Made by a program: the position numbers and the translations under genes. A stretch of DNA of 64,000 bases from Heliocybe sulcata (taxonomy: Eukaryota; Basidiomycota; Agaricomycetes; Gloeophyllales; Gloeophyllaceae), in contig ML213503.1 in the NCBI GenBank assembly GCA_004369045.1, forward strand, positions 2,955,697-3,019,696, in the 5' to 3' direction. The notes under the pieces were generated by a model. The model searched no databases. It was not told the origin of the DNA and saw only the letters and a list, made by a program, of their open reading frames with translations. Below are positions 9,728-21,073 of the stretch, one piece after another; the first letter of the stretch is position 1; every line of letters starts with the position of its first letter.

Positions 9728-12200
9728 ATGGCGACGACTCCTCTGCTCCCCGATATACTTGAGGACTCCAGTACACCCCTCTCCGTTGACTCTGCTGACT
9801 CTGAGCAACGACTTACCCTTGCGATCACTGCCATAGGTTGTTCAGGGGTGAATCAGAAGGGAAAGCCCAACTTGTCGATCTGCGAGGCTGCTAAGGCATT
9901 CAGCGTCTCTAAGAGCACACTGTCTGACAGGTACAATGGCAAACTCCCAAGGGCTGAAGCACACCAATCAGAGCAGAAGCTCCAGCCTGAGCACGAGAGA
10001 GCCCTCGTCGAGTGGATCAAGGTCATGGCTCAGAGAGGATTGCCTATGACTGCTGCTATGATTATTGACTGTGCAGTCGACATCAGCAAGAAGCCAATTG
10101 GAGAGTCGTGGGTGAAGCGATTCAAGAAGCGGCACCCTGATCTCAAGATCCTTTGGACTACAGCCCTGGAACAATGCCGAGCACAAGCACTCAATCCGGC
10201 TACGGTCAAGGAGCATTTCGACATGCTGGGCGGTGTGGTCGAGCAATTCAATATCCTCCCTGAAGATGAGTGGAATATGGACGAGAAGGGGATCCAACCA
10301 GGTATTGGGGGTCGAGTCGCGGTCTTCGTGGATCGTGATGCAAAATCAGTCTATCAGGTTGAGAATGGAAACCGAGAGCTCATCACGATTATTGAGGCAG
10401 TCTGTGCCGATGGCAGGGCTCTCCACCCGTCCGTCATATTTCCAGGGCAACGGTGGGATTTGGAATGGGGACGGAACAACCCCTGCAAAGCCAGGTACAT
10501 CTGAGTCCATCCAACTTCATATCTGGATATGTAGCTGACATTCTTGCTCTGTAGCATCTCCCATTCACCCAATGGCTGGACAGACCAGGACCTCGGTCTC
10601 AAATGGCTCGAGCATGACTTCGAGCCTGCTACCCGTAATGTAACTGGTCGTCACTGATTGCTCATTCTCGATGGCCATAATTCCCATTGCACCTACCGCT
10701 TTTGCAAGTTTGCTGCAGACCACAAGATTGTCATGGTATGCCTGCCATCTCACACCACTCATGTTCTACAACCTTGCGATGTTGGCGTATTCGGGCCCCT
10801 TGCATGAGCTTGGAAGGGCTGAAGTGAACACTGCATCACGCAGCCTCATAGTGATCAACAAACATAACCTGCTCGAATACTACCACAATGCTCGGCAGCA
10901 TGCGATGAAGCTGTCTACCATCAGGGCTGCTTTTGCAAAGACCGGGATATGGCCATTCAATCCGGATGCGATACCTGCGACTGCATTTGCTCCATCACTA
11001 CTTACAACCACCAAACCGGCTCTACCGCTAGCACCCTCACACCCGGCATTGCTCAAGACAAAGTCTATTGCCAGTATGAGCCCGCCCGCAGTGGACCTGT
11101 ATCCACTGAGCGACACGGCCGTATATGCCACAGACCACACTTGCAATCCTCTCGCTCAAATGGTATGCAATGTCAGAGTTACTGTGGCTGTCAACGGTAT
11201 TACTCCTGCCCCTCCCATCATGGCAGATCATCCGGTGATCGCAGCAAACACTATCCCTCTCACCATGCCCGCCTCGCCAGTTGTCACTCCAGTACCTACT
11301 CATCAATCTGCCGGCTTGCTAAGAAGTCAAATCATTGCCACTGCAGCAATAGAACAAATTCACGCACCTGGGGAGTCAATCCTACTGCAGCTCCCACCGC
11401 CGCCACCCTACTATGCCTCCCGCGATCAGCTTCGCACACATGTGGCTATCCTCACGACAATGCTCAAGGCTGCCTATGGTGAGACACAGTCAGACTATGC
11501 TACAATGGTACTCATGGAACGGGAGAATGGGAGACTATGCCAGCGAGCATTCCAAAAGGAGAAGAAGCCCGCCAAACGCCTCGACACATCACATGGGAGG
11601 CATATGACTTGCGACGAGGCCCTGGACTACCTTGCGAAGGCACAGTGGGAGGCTACCATGAAGGACTTGCATAAAGAGGCTGGACCTGTCTTCAAGCAGT
11701 GGAGGAACAAGATAATGGAATTCGAGCGAGATGAGAAGAAGAAAAAGGACGATGCTGAAAAAAACCGTCGCAAGGAAGAAAAGGCCCAGGACCACGAGAA
11801 GAAGGAGGAAGAAAAGCGCCTTGAGAAGGCTAAGGCGAAGACAGCGAAGCAGGAAGAAAGAAAGAGCGTCAAAGCACTACGAGAAGCAGAGGAAGCCGCC
11901 CGGAAAGCTGCAAGGCTTGCTGCAAGGCGAAAAGGGAAAGGTAGGAAGGCAAGGACAATTGTCGAAGCTGCCGCCGACCGGGACGAGTTGGACTCTGCGA
12001 AACTACCCAGGCCCAAGCTACGACCGCGCTACCAAGGTGCGCACTCGGGAACACGATCTGCAACAGCGGAACATGACGTACCGAGCATCTCTCCATCTCA
12101 ACCAACCTCAAACTTCACCCCCGAGCTCCAAAACTTTGCACAGACTCGGAAGGTGGACTCTTCCTGTCAACCCAGTGAGCTTTGCCATATGCCAGGGTAA
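9728..12200 (+). pseudogene. pogo transposase (HTH plus DDE_1 type), inactivated
   Basis: From the ATG at 9728 the protein has an HTH_psq-like start (SICEAAKAFSVSKSTLSDRY), a CENP-B-type HTH (WVKRFKKRHPDL), then the catalytic core. The acidic residues appear in NMDEKG, LILDGHNSH and LQPCDVGVFG, the DDD triad usual for pogo. A likely intron lies at 10495-10554. The gene is broken: in-frame TGA codons follow 'NVTGRH' (about 10655) and 'FGPLA' (about 10807), and a one-base frameshift lies just after (about 10817). From there the frame is open to 12200 with a long Lys/Glu coiled-coil tail (about 11730-11960). Both TGAs could be C-to-T changes, but that is a guess. Confidence 0.85.
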
Positions 12201-13965
12201 ATTTTGCTGATGAATGCATAGTCAACCATAACGATTCTTCCGGGAGCAAAGTAGCTCCTCTTCGCAGGAGTACACGGCTTCGAGAGTCGTGATTGGATGC
12301 AGGGTGTCATGAAGAAGGCTTGTACTGGTTCTGAGATGTGGTTTGAGTCCATAGCATCGAGACAATGTGCGTGCAGACCATGCAGAACGCTGCAGCCAGG
12401 GGATGGCGGGTTTGGCACTCCGATATCCCACGCTGTCCGAGTACCTGGTCTGCGCCACTTTGCATGCCCCACCAAAATAATATTCATACCACTCTTTCCG
12501 CGTTAATACGCCCTACGTGTCTCTGAGCGCCGAAAACGCATTTTCACTACATTTGCGCAGATTCCCACGCTCTGTGCGATAGTGAGCATATCCGCGGCGT
12601 CGCGCTACGAGCGATATTCAAGTTTCTATGGATTTTTCCGTTATTTCCTGGCTTTTCCCAAGCTCCGACCTCGCCCGACAACCTCTCCGAATCGTTCCAC
12701 AGGCTGTCGCTGGCCTCTCGATATGCAGCGCTGCAGCGGCGCTTCGTCGCTGTCGGCATCGGCGTCGGCGGCACGTCGTAGCGGTGCAGTGCAGTGACGC
12801 AGCGACACTTCGGCAATAGCCGATGGTCTTGTTCTAGGTCGTCTCAGTCATTTCGAGTCATTTCCGAGAGAGTGCGTGCCTTGCCGGCACCGTCCGTTGT
12901 CCGGCCGCTCATCGGCAGCGCTTTTGATGCGATGAGCGCACATTCCCACGCTTGTGTCGGACAGCGGCCGCTTCCGTATATGGACACTGCAGCTCCAGGA
13001 GCTTGTTCCGAGGTTTGGGGTTTGGTCTAGTCTGTCTTATTGTTTTGCATATAACTATTGTTCTTATGTTTAGCACAGGGACCTCGGATATTTGGTTTAG
13101 GCAGGTAGACTACTAGAGTAGCACCTTCTGTACTCGTAATTGAGGTTCCCGAGTCTACCAGAGTCCCCCAGAGCTTGTATCTCGTCCTCCCTGCGCAATC
13201 TAGTGTTTCCCTCCCTTCCCTGCGTCTCCGTCTGAGTTTCCTGCGTCTCCGTCGTTAATCCCGCTCATCGTCGCTAAACCCGCTAATCGTCGCTAAAGTC
13301 GCTGCTTGTTGCTAAACGGCCGACAAGCGTCGCTCACTATCCTGTGCTTCACAAAACCCTTGCCACTCTACGCTCCGAGTCGTCCCTAGCTATCACCAGC
13401 GGTTGGACGCTGTCGCTACACACGCCGCTGTCACTTCGTCATATTTTCCCACGCCTCGCTGTTTCGCTCGCTGTATGCTTTCCATCCGTTTCCTTCAGAG
13501 CTTTTGCTGTCTGTGTTCCGCCAGACACCAGAGGTCTTTTTGCTTCATTCTATTTTTAGAGTCTACATCTATTTTTTAGCGTTCAGCGCATTTTCGCTTC
13601 TATAGCGCTCTCCGTCGCTTCCGGTCACTTTCGCCGCTTGTTCTATTTTTAGCGCTTCGCTACGTCGCTCTTGTGGCTTGTGGTCACGGTCCAATATTTC
13701 CCATTGACTCCCTCCGAACTACATTCATACCCTTCGATTCCCGGGGCCTCGCAGCCGCAGCAGCACCAAGAGATTGGTGCTGGTGTGTGGTTGTTGTTGT
13801 TTGTTTAGGTCTTCCTCTTTCCGGGTTTTCGTCGTGTGTTCGTGTTCATCAGCATTCTCAAAAAATACAGAACACGTATATGTTATAGCCAGAAAGCATG
13901 CAGCCATTATGAGATATCTTCCAAACTGAATGACGCAGGAAGAGAATGGGGGTGAACCAGATTGC

Positions 13966-13996
13966 GTAGGGTGTCCGACTACGCAGCCCTTCACAG
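13966..13996 (-). repeat. Right terminal inverted repeat of the pogo element
   Basis: Ends in CACAG followed by the TA duplication, and is the inverted partner of 8806-8836. Confidence 0.75.
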
Positions 13997-14410
13997 TAAT
14001 ATTCATCATTATTTCACATTTATTCTGACTCGACTTCGTCTCGTACGCTCTGGTTTGTTTCTCGCCTTGTCTCGTTCTACTTGGCCTACGTATTCATATG
14101 ATATTGTGGAGCCAATTCTTGAGTATATAAGCTGTAGTATTTTACATTGTAATATCAGTCACTCCTTGCTTAGTCTCGACGATTTAAGCAAGTTCACATT
14201 TTTCGAAAAGTGTGGGTCCTTAGTTGATTCACACACCAGGCCTGGCGTCTATCTCTCTGTTGTCTCTCGAGCTCGCCGTCTAGTCATCCCTAGTCTCGTC
14301 GCCGTACTCGACGCCGCCGAAGTTCAGTACCGTTGCCGTATTCAGCGCCGCCGTATCCGAATTAGGTCGCCGTATTCGACTCCGCCCAATTTTCGTCTAC
14401 CAACGCCAAG

Positions 14411-15607
14411 ATGTCGGATCAAGAGCTCGCAGCGCTTGCCGCATCTATGACGCCCGAAGCATTCAACGCGTTACGCGCGCTCCTTACGGAACTCAATCAG
14501 TGCGTCGCGGCCAGCGAGGCTGCCGCTAATCAAGCCCGCGCAGCCACCGTTACCGCGAACCAACTCCAAGCCGCCTTCCAGCAGGCGCTCTCGAATGCAA
14601 ACTTTACGATCAACACCACAGCTTCCCCGTCCGCACCATCGACACCCGCCCGCGCTCATATCCGCGCCGATCTACCGCTGTTTCGCGGTAAGGATGAAGA
14701 AGATGTACGTGCCTGGCTTATCATTGTTGAGGATTATCTGAAGGGACAGCGCATCGCCGAAGCAGATTGGCCGTCGCAAGTCTCGGTCCTTTTCCGTGAT
14801 GACGCTATGCGCTGGTACGTAGCGCAAAAGACTACGAGGGGAGATATTGGATTTAGTTGGAGAGAGCTGAAGGAGGCCCTGGTGAGCAAGTACGACTCTC
14901 CTCTTCGAATCGAGTCGCTGCGCTCCGCCGTCAGAGACATCAAGTTCAAGGGCGACGTCGCAGACTACTGCGCGCAGTTCCGTACGCTCGAATCCCAAGT
15001 CCCCGCTATCGACATGACCTTCCCCGACCGCCTCGCGTACTTTGTCAATCCACTTCCGTTCGACATCGCTCGAGAGGTCCGCCGCGAGAAGCCGAAAAAC
15101 GTCGAAGAGATGTACTTTGCAGCCCGCGAGTACGCTCGCCTCCTGTCTCTCGATAAACCCGCCGCCAGTCGTAATATCAAGCTAACTAATCATTCCCCTT
15201 CCTATTCGACATCGCCGTATACGTATCCCGCTCGCACCGCTGCGCCGCCGACTACCGCGCCGCTTGCACCCATCACTTCTGGTGCCCAGGAACATGACCC
15301 GGACGCTATGGACCTCGACGTCATGGTTACCGGACACCGAGCATAGAGTAGGTTGGGTCCCCGGTGCTTCAACTGCAATAGGCTCGGACACATCGCCCGC
15401 GATTGTCGCGTCCCGAGTCGCGTTCGCTCCGCTCGGCCGACTGGTTCCTCTCAGACACTCGACGCCAACCTCTACGAAGTCCGGCACTCTGCCGATACCT
15501 CCGCAATTTCCTCCGAACCTTTCATCGATGACGCTCAAGCTCTTGCGGACGTCATTGAGGTCTCAAACTCCTTTGGAGACCTTAATGAGGGGGAGGGAAA
15601 TAAATAA
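14411..15607 (+). other. gag-like region of the LTR element
   Basis: The start reads MSDQELAALAASMTPEAFNA. A Ty3/gypsy-type retrotransposon gag (capsid) domain follows, with 'LPLFRGKDEEDVRAWL', 'WRELKEALVSKYD' and 'RTLESQVPAIDMTFPDRLAY', then a Pro/Thr-rich spacer. A CCHC zinc knuckle (C-F-N-C-N-R-L-G-H-I-A-R-D-C) lies near 15362. There is no pol after it. It looks nearly whole, with about one break. As a fossil of a non-autonomous element it has no host role that I can see. Confidence 0.8.
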
Positions 15608-15761
15608 TCGATTTATTTCGAATATTCCGTATGCTTTTCTCTTTGATTCCCTATGCTTGAACTGTTCTGCTGACTTTATTTCGCCTTTATCGAGTCCTGT
15701 ACGCTATAGGCTGAATTACCGCCTTCCTTTTGCAGGAGCAAAAGGCTTGAGGAGGGGGTAA

Positions 15762-16006
15762 TGTTGGAGAATATGATTTCCTTATTCCTTTTTCAGTTAT
15801 CTTACTAATATTCGTCATTATTTCACATTTATTCTGACTCGACTTCGTCTCGTACGCTCTGGTTTGTTTCTCGCCTTGTCTCGTTCTACTTGGCCTACGT
15901 ATTCATATGATATTGTGGAGCCAATTCTTGAGTATATAAGCTGTAGTATTTTACATTGTAATATCAGTCACTCCTTGCTTAGTCTGACGATTTAAGCAAG
16001 TTCACA
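15762..16006 (+). repeat. 3' LTR, intact
   Basis: 245 bp, TGTTGG...TTCACA, preceded by a purine tract and followed by the CCGT duplication. It contains a TATATAAG promoter-like motif near 15935 and serves as the reference that reveals the split 5' LTR. Confidence 0.88.
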
Positions 16007-16025
16007 CCGTACGGGTCACGTCACA

Positions 16026-16374
16026 TTATAAGAGGGATGCCCGACCCCGAGCAATTTTCTCAACTTCCGCCGCAGCTCTCGCCATCGAGCAGAGTAACTC
16101 TTGGTCTCCGCGTAGGTCGAGGGTATCGTCGGTGGCAGGAGAACAGTCGACGGGTTCAATTAAGCCGGAGCGCCTTCCAGCGGGTACGCGTCCGTCTTCG
16201 TCTGAAGGCGGCTCGGAAGGATGCTTGACTATGTAACTCGTACATTCCTTCGCAGCCAATGGCATGTATCGTACAGACTGCTCCCGTGTTCCTTGATAAA
16301 TTGATTGTGTCGTCGTCAGCCTCCCTTTTGCCAATTCCTCCGCGTTTCATGACGGGCGTAGCACGCCCCGACAA
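16026..16374 (-). other. Possible small gene or remnant, unrecognised
   Basis: Two overlapping minus-strand frames cover this stretch, one starting at 16374 (MSGRATPVMKRGGIGKREAD) and one ending at 16026. They could be linked by an intron or be a decayed gene. I recognise no family. The 3' LTR ends only 20 bp beyond the downstream stop. The rest of 16011-16726 shows nothing else. Confidence 0.2.
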
Positions 16375-16726
16375 GCAATGTTACTGTATGCAGTAGTGCA
16401 GATCTCGACGACCCTCCACCATCGCACTGTGTTTCTATGCACTGCCCGAGCGCCCTCGGCCGCGAAAGACAGCAACTCGTTGGCGGTGCTGCCTAGTCAG
16501 GCACCAAGGGTATCCGGAACAGAATTCGAACCGCATGCAAATCTTCGTCACTTGAGGAGCTCCGACCCAGTGATTAATATCTCCTCCGAACCATCGGCAC
16601 CCTGTGGTCCATACTCTGCTTCTCTTCCTATATGAATGGAAGCCCGACGCGTCTTTTAATGCTTGATCTCGCGAGTCTCGTGTCTCGTCCGCGGGTCTCT
16701 CTTGTATATACGAGTCGTCCGGTAGG

Positions 16727-18606
16727 ATGGTCAAGGCGCCTGCGCTGAGCGAGGAGGAAATGATTAGTGGCCTGCAAGCCTGTAATTACAGCGCCAGTGA
16801 GTGGTATTCAGTCCGTCGTGTGGCGCCCCTGTGTCTAAATGAAATGCTTCCGCGCCAAGTGGGGGCCATATGCTTCACGTTTTGGGACATTGTGATCACT
16901 CTGGAAGATGAAGTGCGCCTGCGATTTGCTAACGTACTATGTCCCGTTGACTGACCATTGGGCATGTCAAGATACGAGAAGTGTGGCAGTAAGTGTCTAC
17001 ATATCAATTAGTTGCTATCTTTAACCGAGTCTTTTCCCTGCAGAGGTTCATGGACGCCTCTCAAGTTCGTATGTCTGTTCCTACGATACTACTCATTTTT
17101 CTCCCAACTGTGAGCTGATCTCCACTTTTCCATGACACACAACGCATCTGACCACGCATACATGCAGGCTCGCCGCGGCGGTCACGATGAAAGTGTCCAC
17201 CGGCCTCAACCTCTCCCAGCACGGCTGCCAAATCTGGCTCCTTTTCCAAGCAGCATCGAGTACGGCGCTGTTGGTGCTCTGCCAGTACATCCTCATGATC
17301 AGAGGTACGTCTAACTCCTAACCTTACCCGCCCCACTTCCAAGTGACGGTTTGACATTTCTGACGTTGACGTCTGGCATTTCCTTTCACTTCCCGCTTCC
17401 TCGCTTCCGTGCCGATCGCTTCCTTCGCCCGTGCCAGTCTCGGCCCTGTACAGCAGCAACCGCGCCCTGCTCATCTTCCTCCGCCTCTTCTACTTTGCTG
17501 AAGCGCTCACCCTCATCCTCCTCATCTCGCTCTCCCAACCTCAAATCCAGTACGGCACGCACTGCGTCGCGATCGAGTTCCCGATATCTGCCATCGGCTT
17601 CGGGTGCGTCCTCTCCTCCCCACGACTCATTCTCGAGTCTCAGCATGCCCCTGCTGACTTCGGTTGTTCACGTGTGTCTGGGTATAGGGTGGTACCGCTG
17701 ATTTTCGACACGACCCTCTTCGCGCTCACTATGGCGAAGTTTTATAAAACTATTAAAGAAGGCTGGGGCCGCGAGTCCGTCGTCGCGCGGTTCATGCAGG
17801 ACGGCATATGGGCGTATGCGCTGCCGTTTCGTGAGTCGCCACATTCTCTCCGAACGTCCTCTTCGGATCCCACTCTTGCTTCTCCGAGTAGCCTTCTCCG
17901 ACCGTTCCTTTCTTTCCCATCGGCCCGCCCATTGCTTCCCCTCCATGCGCTCTGATCTTCTCGGGCGCGTTCCTTGAACTAATTGTGGGATCTGTCTCTT
18001 CAGTCATCATCACCATCAACACGAGCTGCATGGCCTTCCTCAACAGCGCGCTCTCCTCCGTTGCCTACTCGTACGTCCCTCCCACAACCCCCCCACCCCC
18101 CTCACCCGCGTTCTCACTCTTGGTATTATCAGCTGGCTGATCGCCATCCCCGCATTCGCCGTGAGTCCCCGGCGCTCGAACCCGCCCGACCGCCCACCGC
18201 TAAACGCTTGCAAACACAGGGCTACCGCCTCATCCTAAACATGTCCCACCTCCTCCGCGCCCCCCGGCTCCGCGTGGATCCGGAGCTGGACGCCACGACG
18301 GCGGGCGCTGGGTACATCTCGACTGTCAACATCGCGAGGCCCGTGGACAGTGCGGCAAGTAAGTGCCGTTCGTTCATTCAGGTGTTCACGCCTGCGTACT
18401 TTTTTCTCTGCTTCGATGTGTTGCTGATATATAATTTGGAACCAGCGACGGATTCGGGCTCGTACCCGATGACGCCCACGAGCTCGACTCCTGGCGAGCC
18501 GCTTGGGTGGACGACGCTCTCTGCTTTACAGGAAGAGTCGTCGCCGTCTTGTCTTCCGGAAAATGAAACGCGACATGAAGGTCATGAGCGGGAGCGAGGG
18601 CGGTGA
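16727..18606 (+). CDS. DUF6533-type seven-pass membrane protein
   Basis: About ten exons. The N-terminal exons give the DUF6533 signature 'FWDIVITLEDE...REVW', then a run of hydrophobic helices: 'LKFVCLFLRYYSFFSQL', 'CQIWLLFQAASSTALLVLCQYI', 'ALLIFLRLFYFAEALTLILLI', 'PISAIGFG', 'VVPLIFDTTLFALTMAKFYK' and a late 'GIWAYALPF...INTSCMAFLNSAL' segment. The C-terminal tail is polar. This large basidiomycete family has GPCR-like topology but no known ligand or partner. One exon (16972-16988) is only 17 nt. Splice sites GT..AG were placed by eye and the middle introns are the least certain. The start at 16727 is the first Met of the open frame. Confidence 0.75.
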
Positions 18607-19472
18607 TGCGGACGCTTTTAAATTATGCCGTTATTATCCGTGTAGGCTGAGATGATTAGATGACTTATTGACGACTGATTAATGAATTAGAAGATTGTAG
18701 AGTTATCATATGGTGCGGGGTAATTTATTGCGTTGCATGTATACCATGGTATTGTACTCAATGTGTTATGGAAGACAGAACACGGGCGGTGTGCTCTCCC
18801 TTTGGATGCCCAGGAGAATAAAGAAGTACTCATCGACGCAGCGACCGGCTGCCAGAAGCACAGTATGCGGAAGGACGTACTGCGGCTCCATAGGTGTCTA
18901 GCAGATGGTGGCAAAATATGTCAGCGAAAACCTGGATCGGAGTGTCCGGCAGTCCCATGAACAGATGGCGATGTGACCGACAAGAAAGGGAGGAATAAGG
19001 ACAACACTCTGAGAAATGTGAGGAGATGGGAGGGCTTCGCAAAAGACTATACCGAGATTCGCAAATTCAAGTTCCACTGGGAGTATCTGGCTTTGGTAGG
19101 TTCTTTCTTAAGCTTGAAGGACCAACATCCCGACTCACCATCATGAAGGATGACTTTGCGCAGGTATTGAGCTGTCGCATTCAGCCATGTTATTGCAACC
19201 GAAAAAATTCAGTCTTGTAGACCTGCCGTCATCGCGTTCGGGGTGTCTCACCCTCACTCGTGGAGAAATTGCGGATGTCCGAGTCCACGACTATTCACAG
19301 TGACAACGCAGCCTGCTGCAGCATACACTGATCGAATTGGATTATACAGTCGTTGGAGCCTTCAAGGTATACAGTGACTTTAGAAAGAGCGGCATTACCA
19401 CCACCATTGTCTCCACTCATCCTGGCGTACAAACAGCTCGACTTATGCCACCATTGACCTTGATGAGTGGCA
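18607..19472. other. Convergent intergenic region
   Basis: No gene supported. A plus-strand stretch around 19030-19150 can be read as 'FAKDYTEIRKFKFHWEYLAL' but has no start or continuation, and may be a decayed coding remnant. Confidence 0.35.
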
Positions 19473-21073
19473 TTAATGATATATCAGCTTGAACGTCTTT
19501 TCATCTTCATCACCGTCAGGAAAGCAGGCCTCGTGAAGATGAGGAACCATCCGCTCGAGAAAGTGCGAAAGACCATCAATATCTGCGACGTTATTGAAAC
19601 GAACTACGAGCAAAGTCAGGTGTGCGAGCCTGGGCGGAGCATCACCCTGTCTTTCATGCACTTCAGCGAAAGCTGAGGCATCCACTTTCCCAAAGTCCGC
19701 GATCTCAAGCCAGGGGCATAGCGTGAACATGGAGAGGATGCTCTGGACGGAGTACCCAGAGCTGCTCAGCGAAAGCTCCCTCATCTCCGGAAAGGATGAA
19801 AGCAATCTGGACATGGCGTTGTCGTTCAGAATGAATATATCATAAGGGGCCACGAGGTGCAGCTTGCGAAGGTGTCTCAGCTCCAGGAGCGGCTCTATAG
19901 TCCAGAAAGGAAGACGTTCGCCACGGACACCGTAGTGCTTTATGATGACTTCAGTGAGACTTTCATTGAAACGCGATAGTGCAACGCAGAGAGCATGGAT
20001 GCCTTTTCTGCTCCACTTAAATCCCGGAGAGTGGGGACGGTGGTAAAAATGGCAACTCGACAGGTGTGGGCTAGTGAGCGCGCGGAGCATAGCAGCGGCT
20101 GCTTCCAGTGTCAGACAACATACTAACAGGCTACGGAGCTGGGGCAACGTGGCCCGAGCGGTGACTGCCGACTCGTCAAATACACGTGTGGGGACTGGGA
20201 AGTCGCTCAGCTCTAGGTGGGTCAGGTTCGTGAGTCCAGGCAGGACTTGAGAGAAGTCCTGAAGTCGCGGCATGAATGCGAGGAACTGGAGGCGGGAGCT
20301 AAGCTTTACGAGGACCGAGGAGAGGGCTCTCGATGCAGCGAACCATCGGAGCCCGGGACAGCGATCAGGGAGGTCCGCTAGCCCAGAGTCCATCCCGTCG
20401 TATTCAGCGTCCTCATGTTGGCTACCTCTATTCGGGCTGACTCTCAAGTCCAGTCCACGGAGTTCTTCATGGACAAAGTAAGACAGCGGTGCCACTTCCG
20501 CGGCGCGTGAGGACCATGTTACGCGTTCTACCTTCGGAAGAAGAGGGCGCGATATTGCATCAAGAAGAGCGCCCGTAGCAGCATACGAGAGATGCCATAG
20601 CTCAATTCGAATAACGCGGACGCGAGCGCTATAGGCCTCAAATCGAGCTAAATCGGCAAGCTCAATCAGCCCGTTAACATTCTGCGATAATGATTTATGA
20701 GCCATTTATCATGACCAGCCGAAAGGGCAGTACGAACGAGAAGGGGATCATCTGGATCTCTTCCCATTAAATATGGTTGGACAACAATTGCAGGCTCTAG
20801 AAGCTTTAACAGAGGGTATATTGAGTCCATGTCCCACCAAAGGGCGTCCAGAGCTGGGTCGCGCCATGTACTGCAAGTCAGCGCCAGAGCCAGTAAGGTC
20901 CGTCTTTCCAGACCGTGAGCGCCATAATAGTAGTCGTCCCGAGGAAGATCAGTACCCGAATTTGTCTGGTCGATTTTGCCTGTGAGCGCAAAACATATCT
21001 TGTTGCGTAGCTCCGCTGGGAGGAATACAGGAACAGAACCGGTAGTACTTGAGGATGACCTGCTGTCCGACAT
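19473..21073 (-). CDS. F-box-like / leucine-rich-repeat protein
   Basis: Two exons (21073-20738 and 20681-19473) joined by a 56-nt intron give 514 residues. The N-terminal F-box-like segment is 'VFLPAELRNKICFALTG...LLALALTCSTWRDPALDALWWDMDSIYPLLKLL'. The rest is a set of irregular leucine-rich repeats such as 'LRSLLVCCLTLEAAAAMLRAL' and 'MRELSLSSSGYSVQSI'. This architecture is typical of the greatly expanded agaricomycete F-box families, thought to be substrate receptors of SCF ubiquitin ligases. The substrate cannot be told. The intron donor GTTCGT is weak but is the only choice that keeps the frame across the conserved 'LARFEAYSARVRVI' block. Confidence 0.8.

Larger units (their letters stand above)
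8806..13996 (+). mobile_element. pogo-type (Tc1/mariner superfamily) DNA transposon, 5191 bp, nested in an LTR
   Basis: The ends form imperfect terminal inverted repeats: left CTGTCGCGGGCCGGGTACTC, right (reverse complement) CTGTGAAGGGCTGCGTAGTC, about 23 matches in 31. The insertion duplicated TA, the hallmark target of this superfamily. It carries one plus-strand transposase gene (9728-12200) with HTH and DDD domains, plus about 0.9 kb of non-coding DNA on the left and 1.8 kb on the right. The right part (about 13240-13700) is rich in short CGTCGCTA-like motifs. It must have arrived after the LTR element. Confidence 0.88.
8760..14198 (+). repeat. 5' LTR, split by the pogo insertion
   Basis: Positions 8760-8805 match the first 46 bases of the 3' LTR, and 13999-14198 match the rest. 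A TA pair on each side (8804-8805 and 13997-13998) marks the duplication made by the nested transposon. Rejoined length is 246 bp against 245 bp for the other LTR. Confidence 0.85.
8760..16006 (+). mobile_element. LTR retrotransposon, gag-only (Ty3/gypsy-type), carrying a nested DNA transposon
   Basis: Without the nested insert the element is about 2.05 kb: 5' LTR (8760-8805 plus 13999-14198), an internal region with a gag-like gene, a purine tract (about 15751-15758) and a 3' LTR (15762-16006). LTRs run TGTTGG...TTCACA and are flanked by CCGT. No protease, reverse transcriptase, RNase H or integrase is present, so it must have moved with enzymes from a partner element. The two LTRs differ at about three positions in 245, which implies a young insertion. 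The gag looks slightly broken (about one break). The element lies in intergenic DNA. Confidence 0.85.

Noticed and set aside
10880-12111. Minus-strand open frames inside the pogo element
   Set aside because: They mirror the plus-strand transposase and its Lys/Glu tail and have no independent features.
13181-13700. CRISPR-like or satellite array in the CGTCGCTA-rich region
   Set aside because: Motif spacing is irregular with no constant spacer or unit length, and CRISPR is not expected in a fungal nuclear genome.
16515-16530. Reverse-strand B-box-like sequence near 16520
   Set aside because: The T-arm bases do not pair and no acceptor stem is found.
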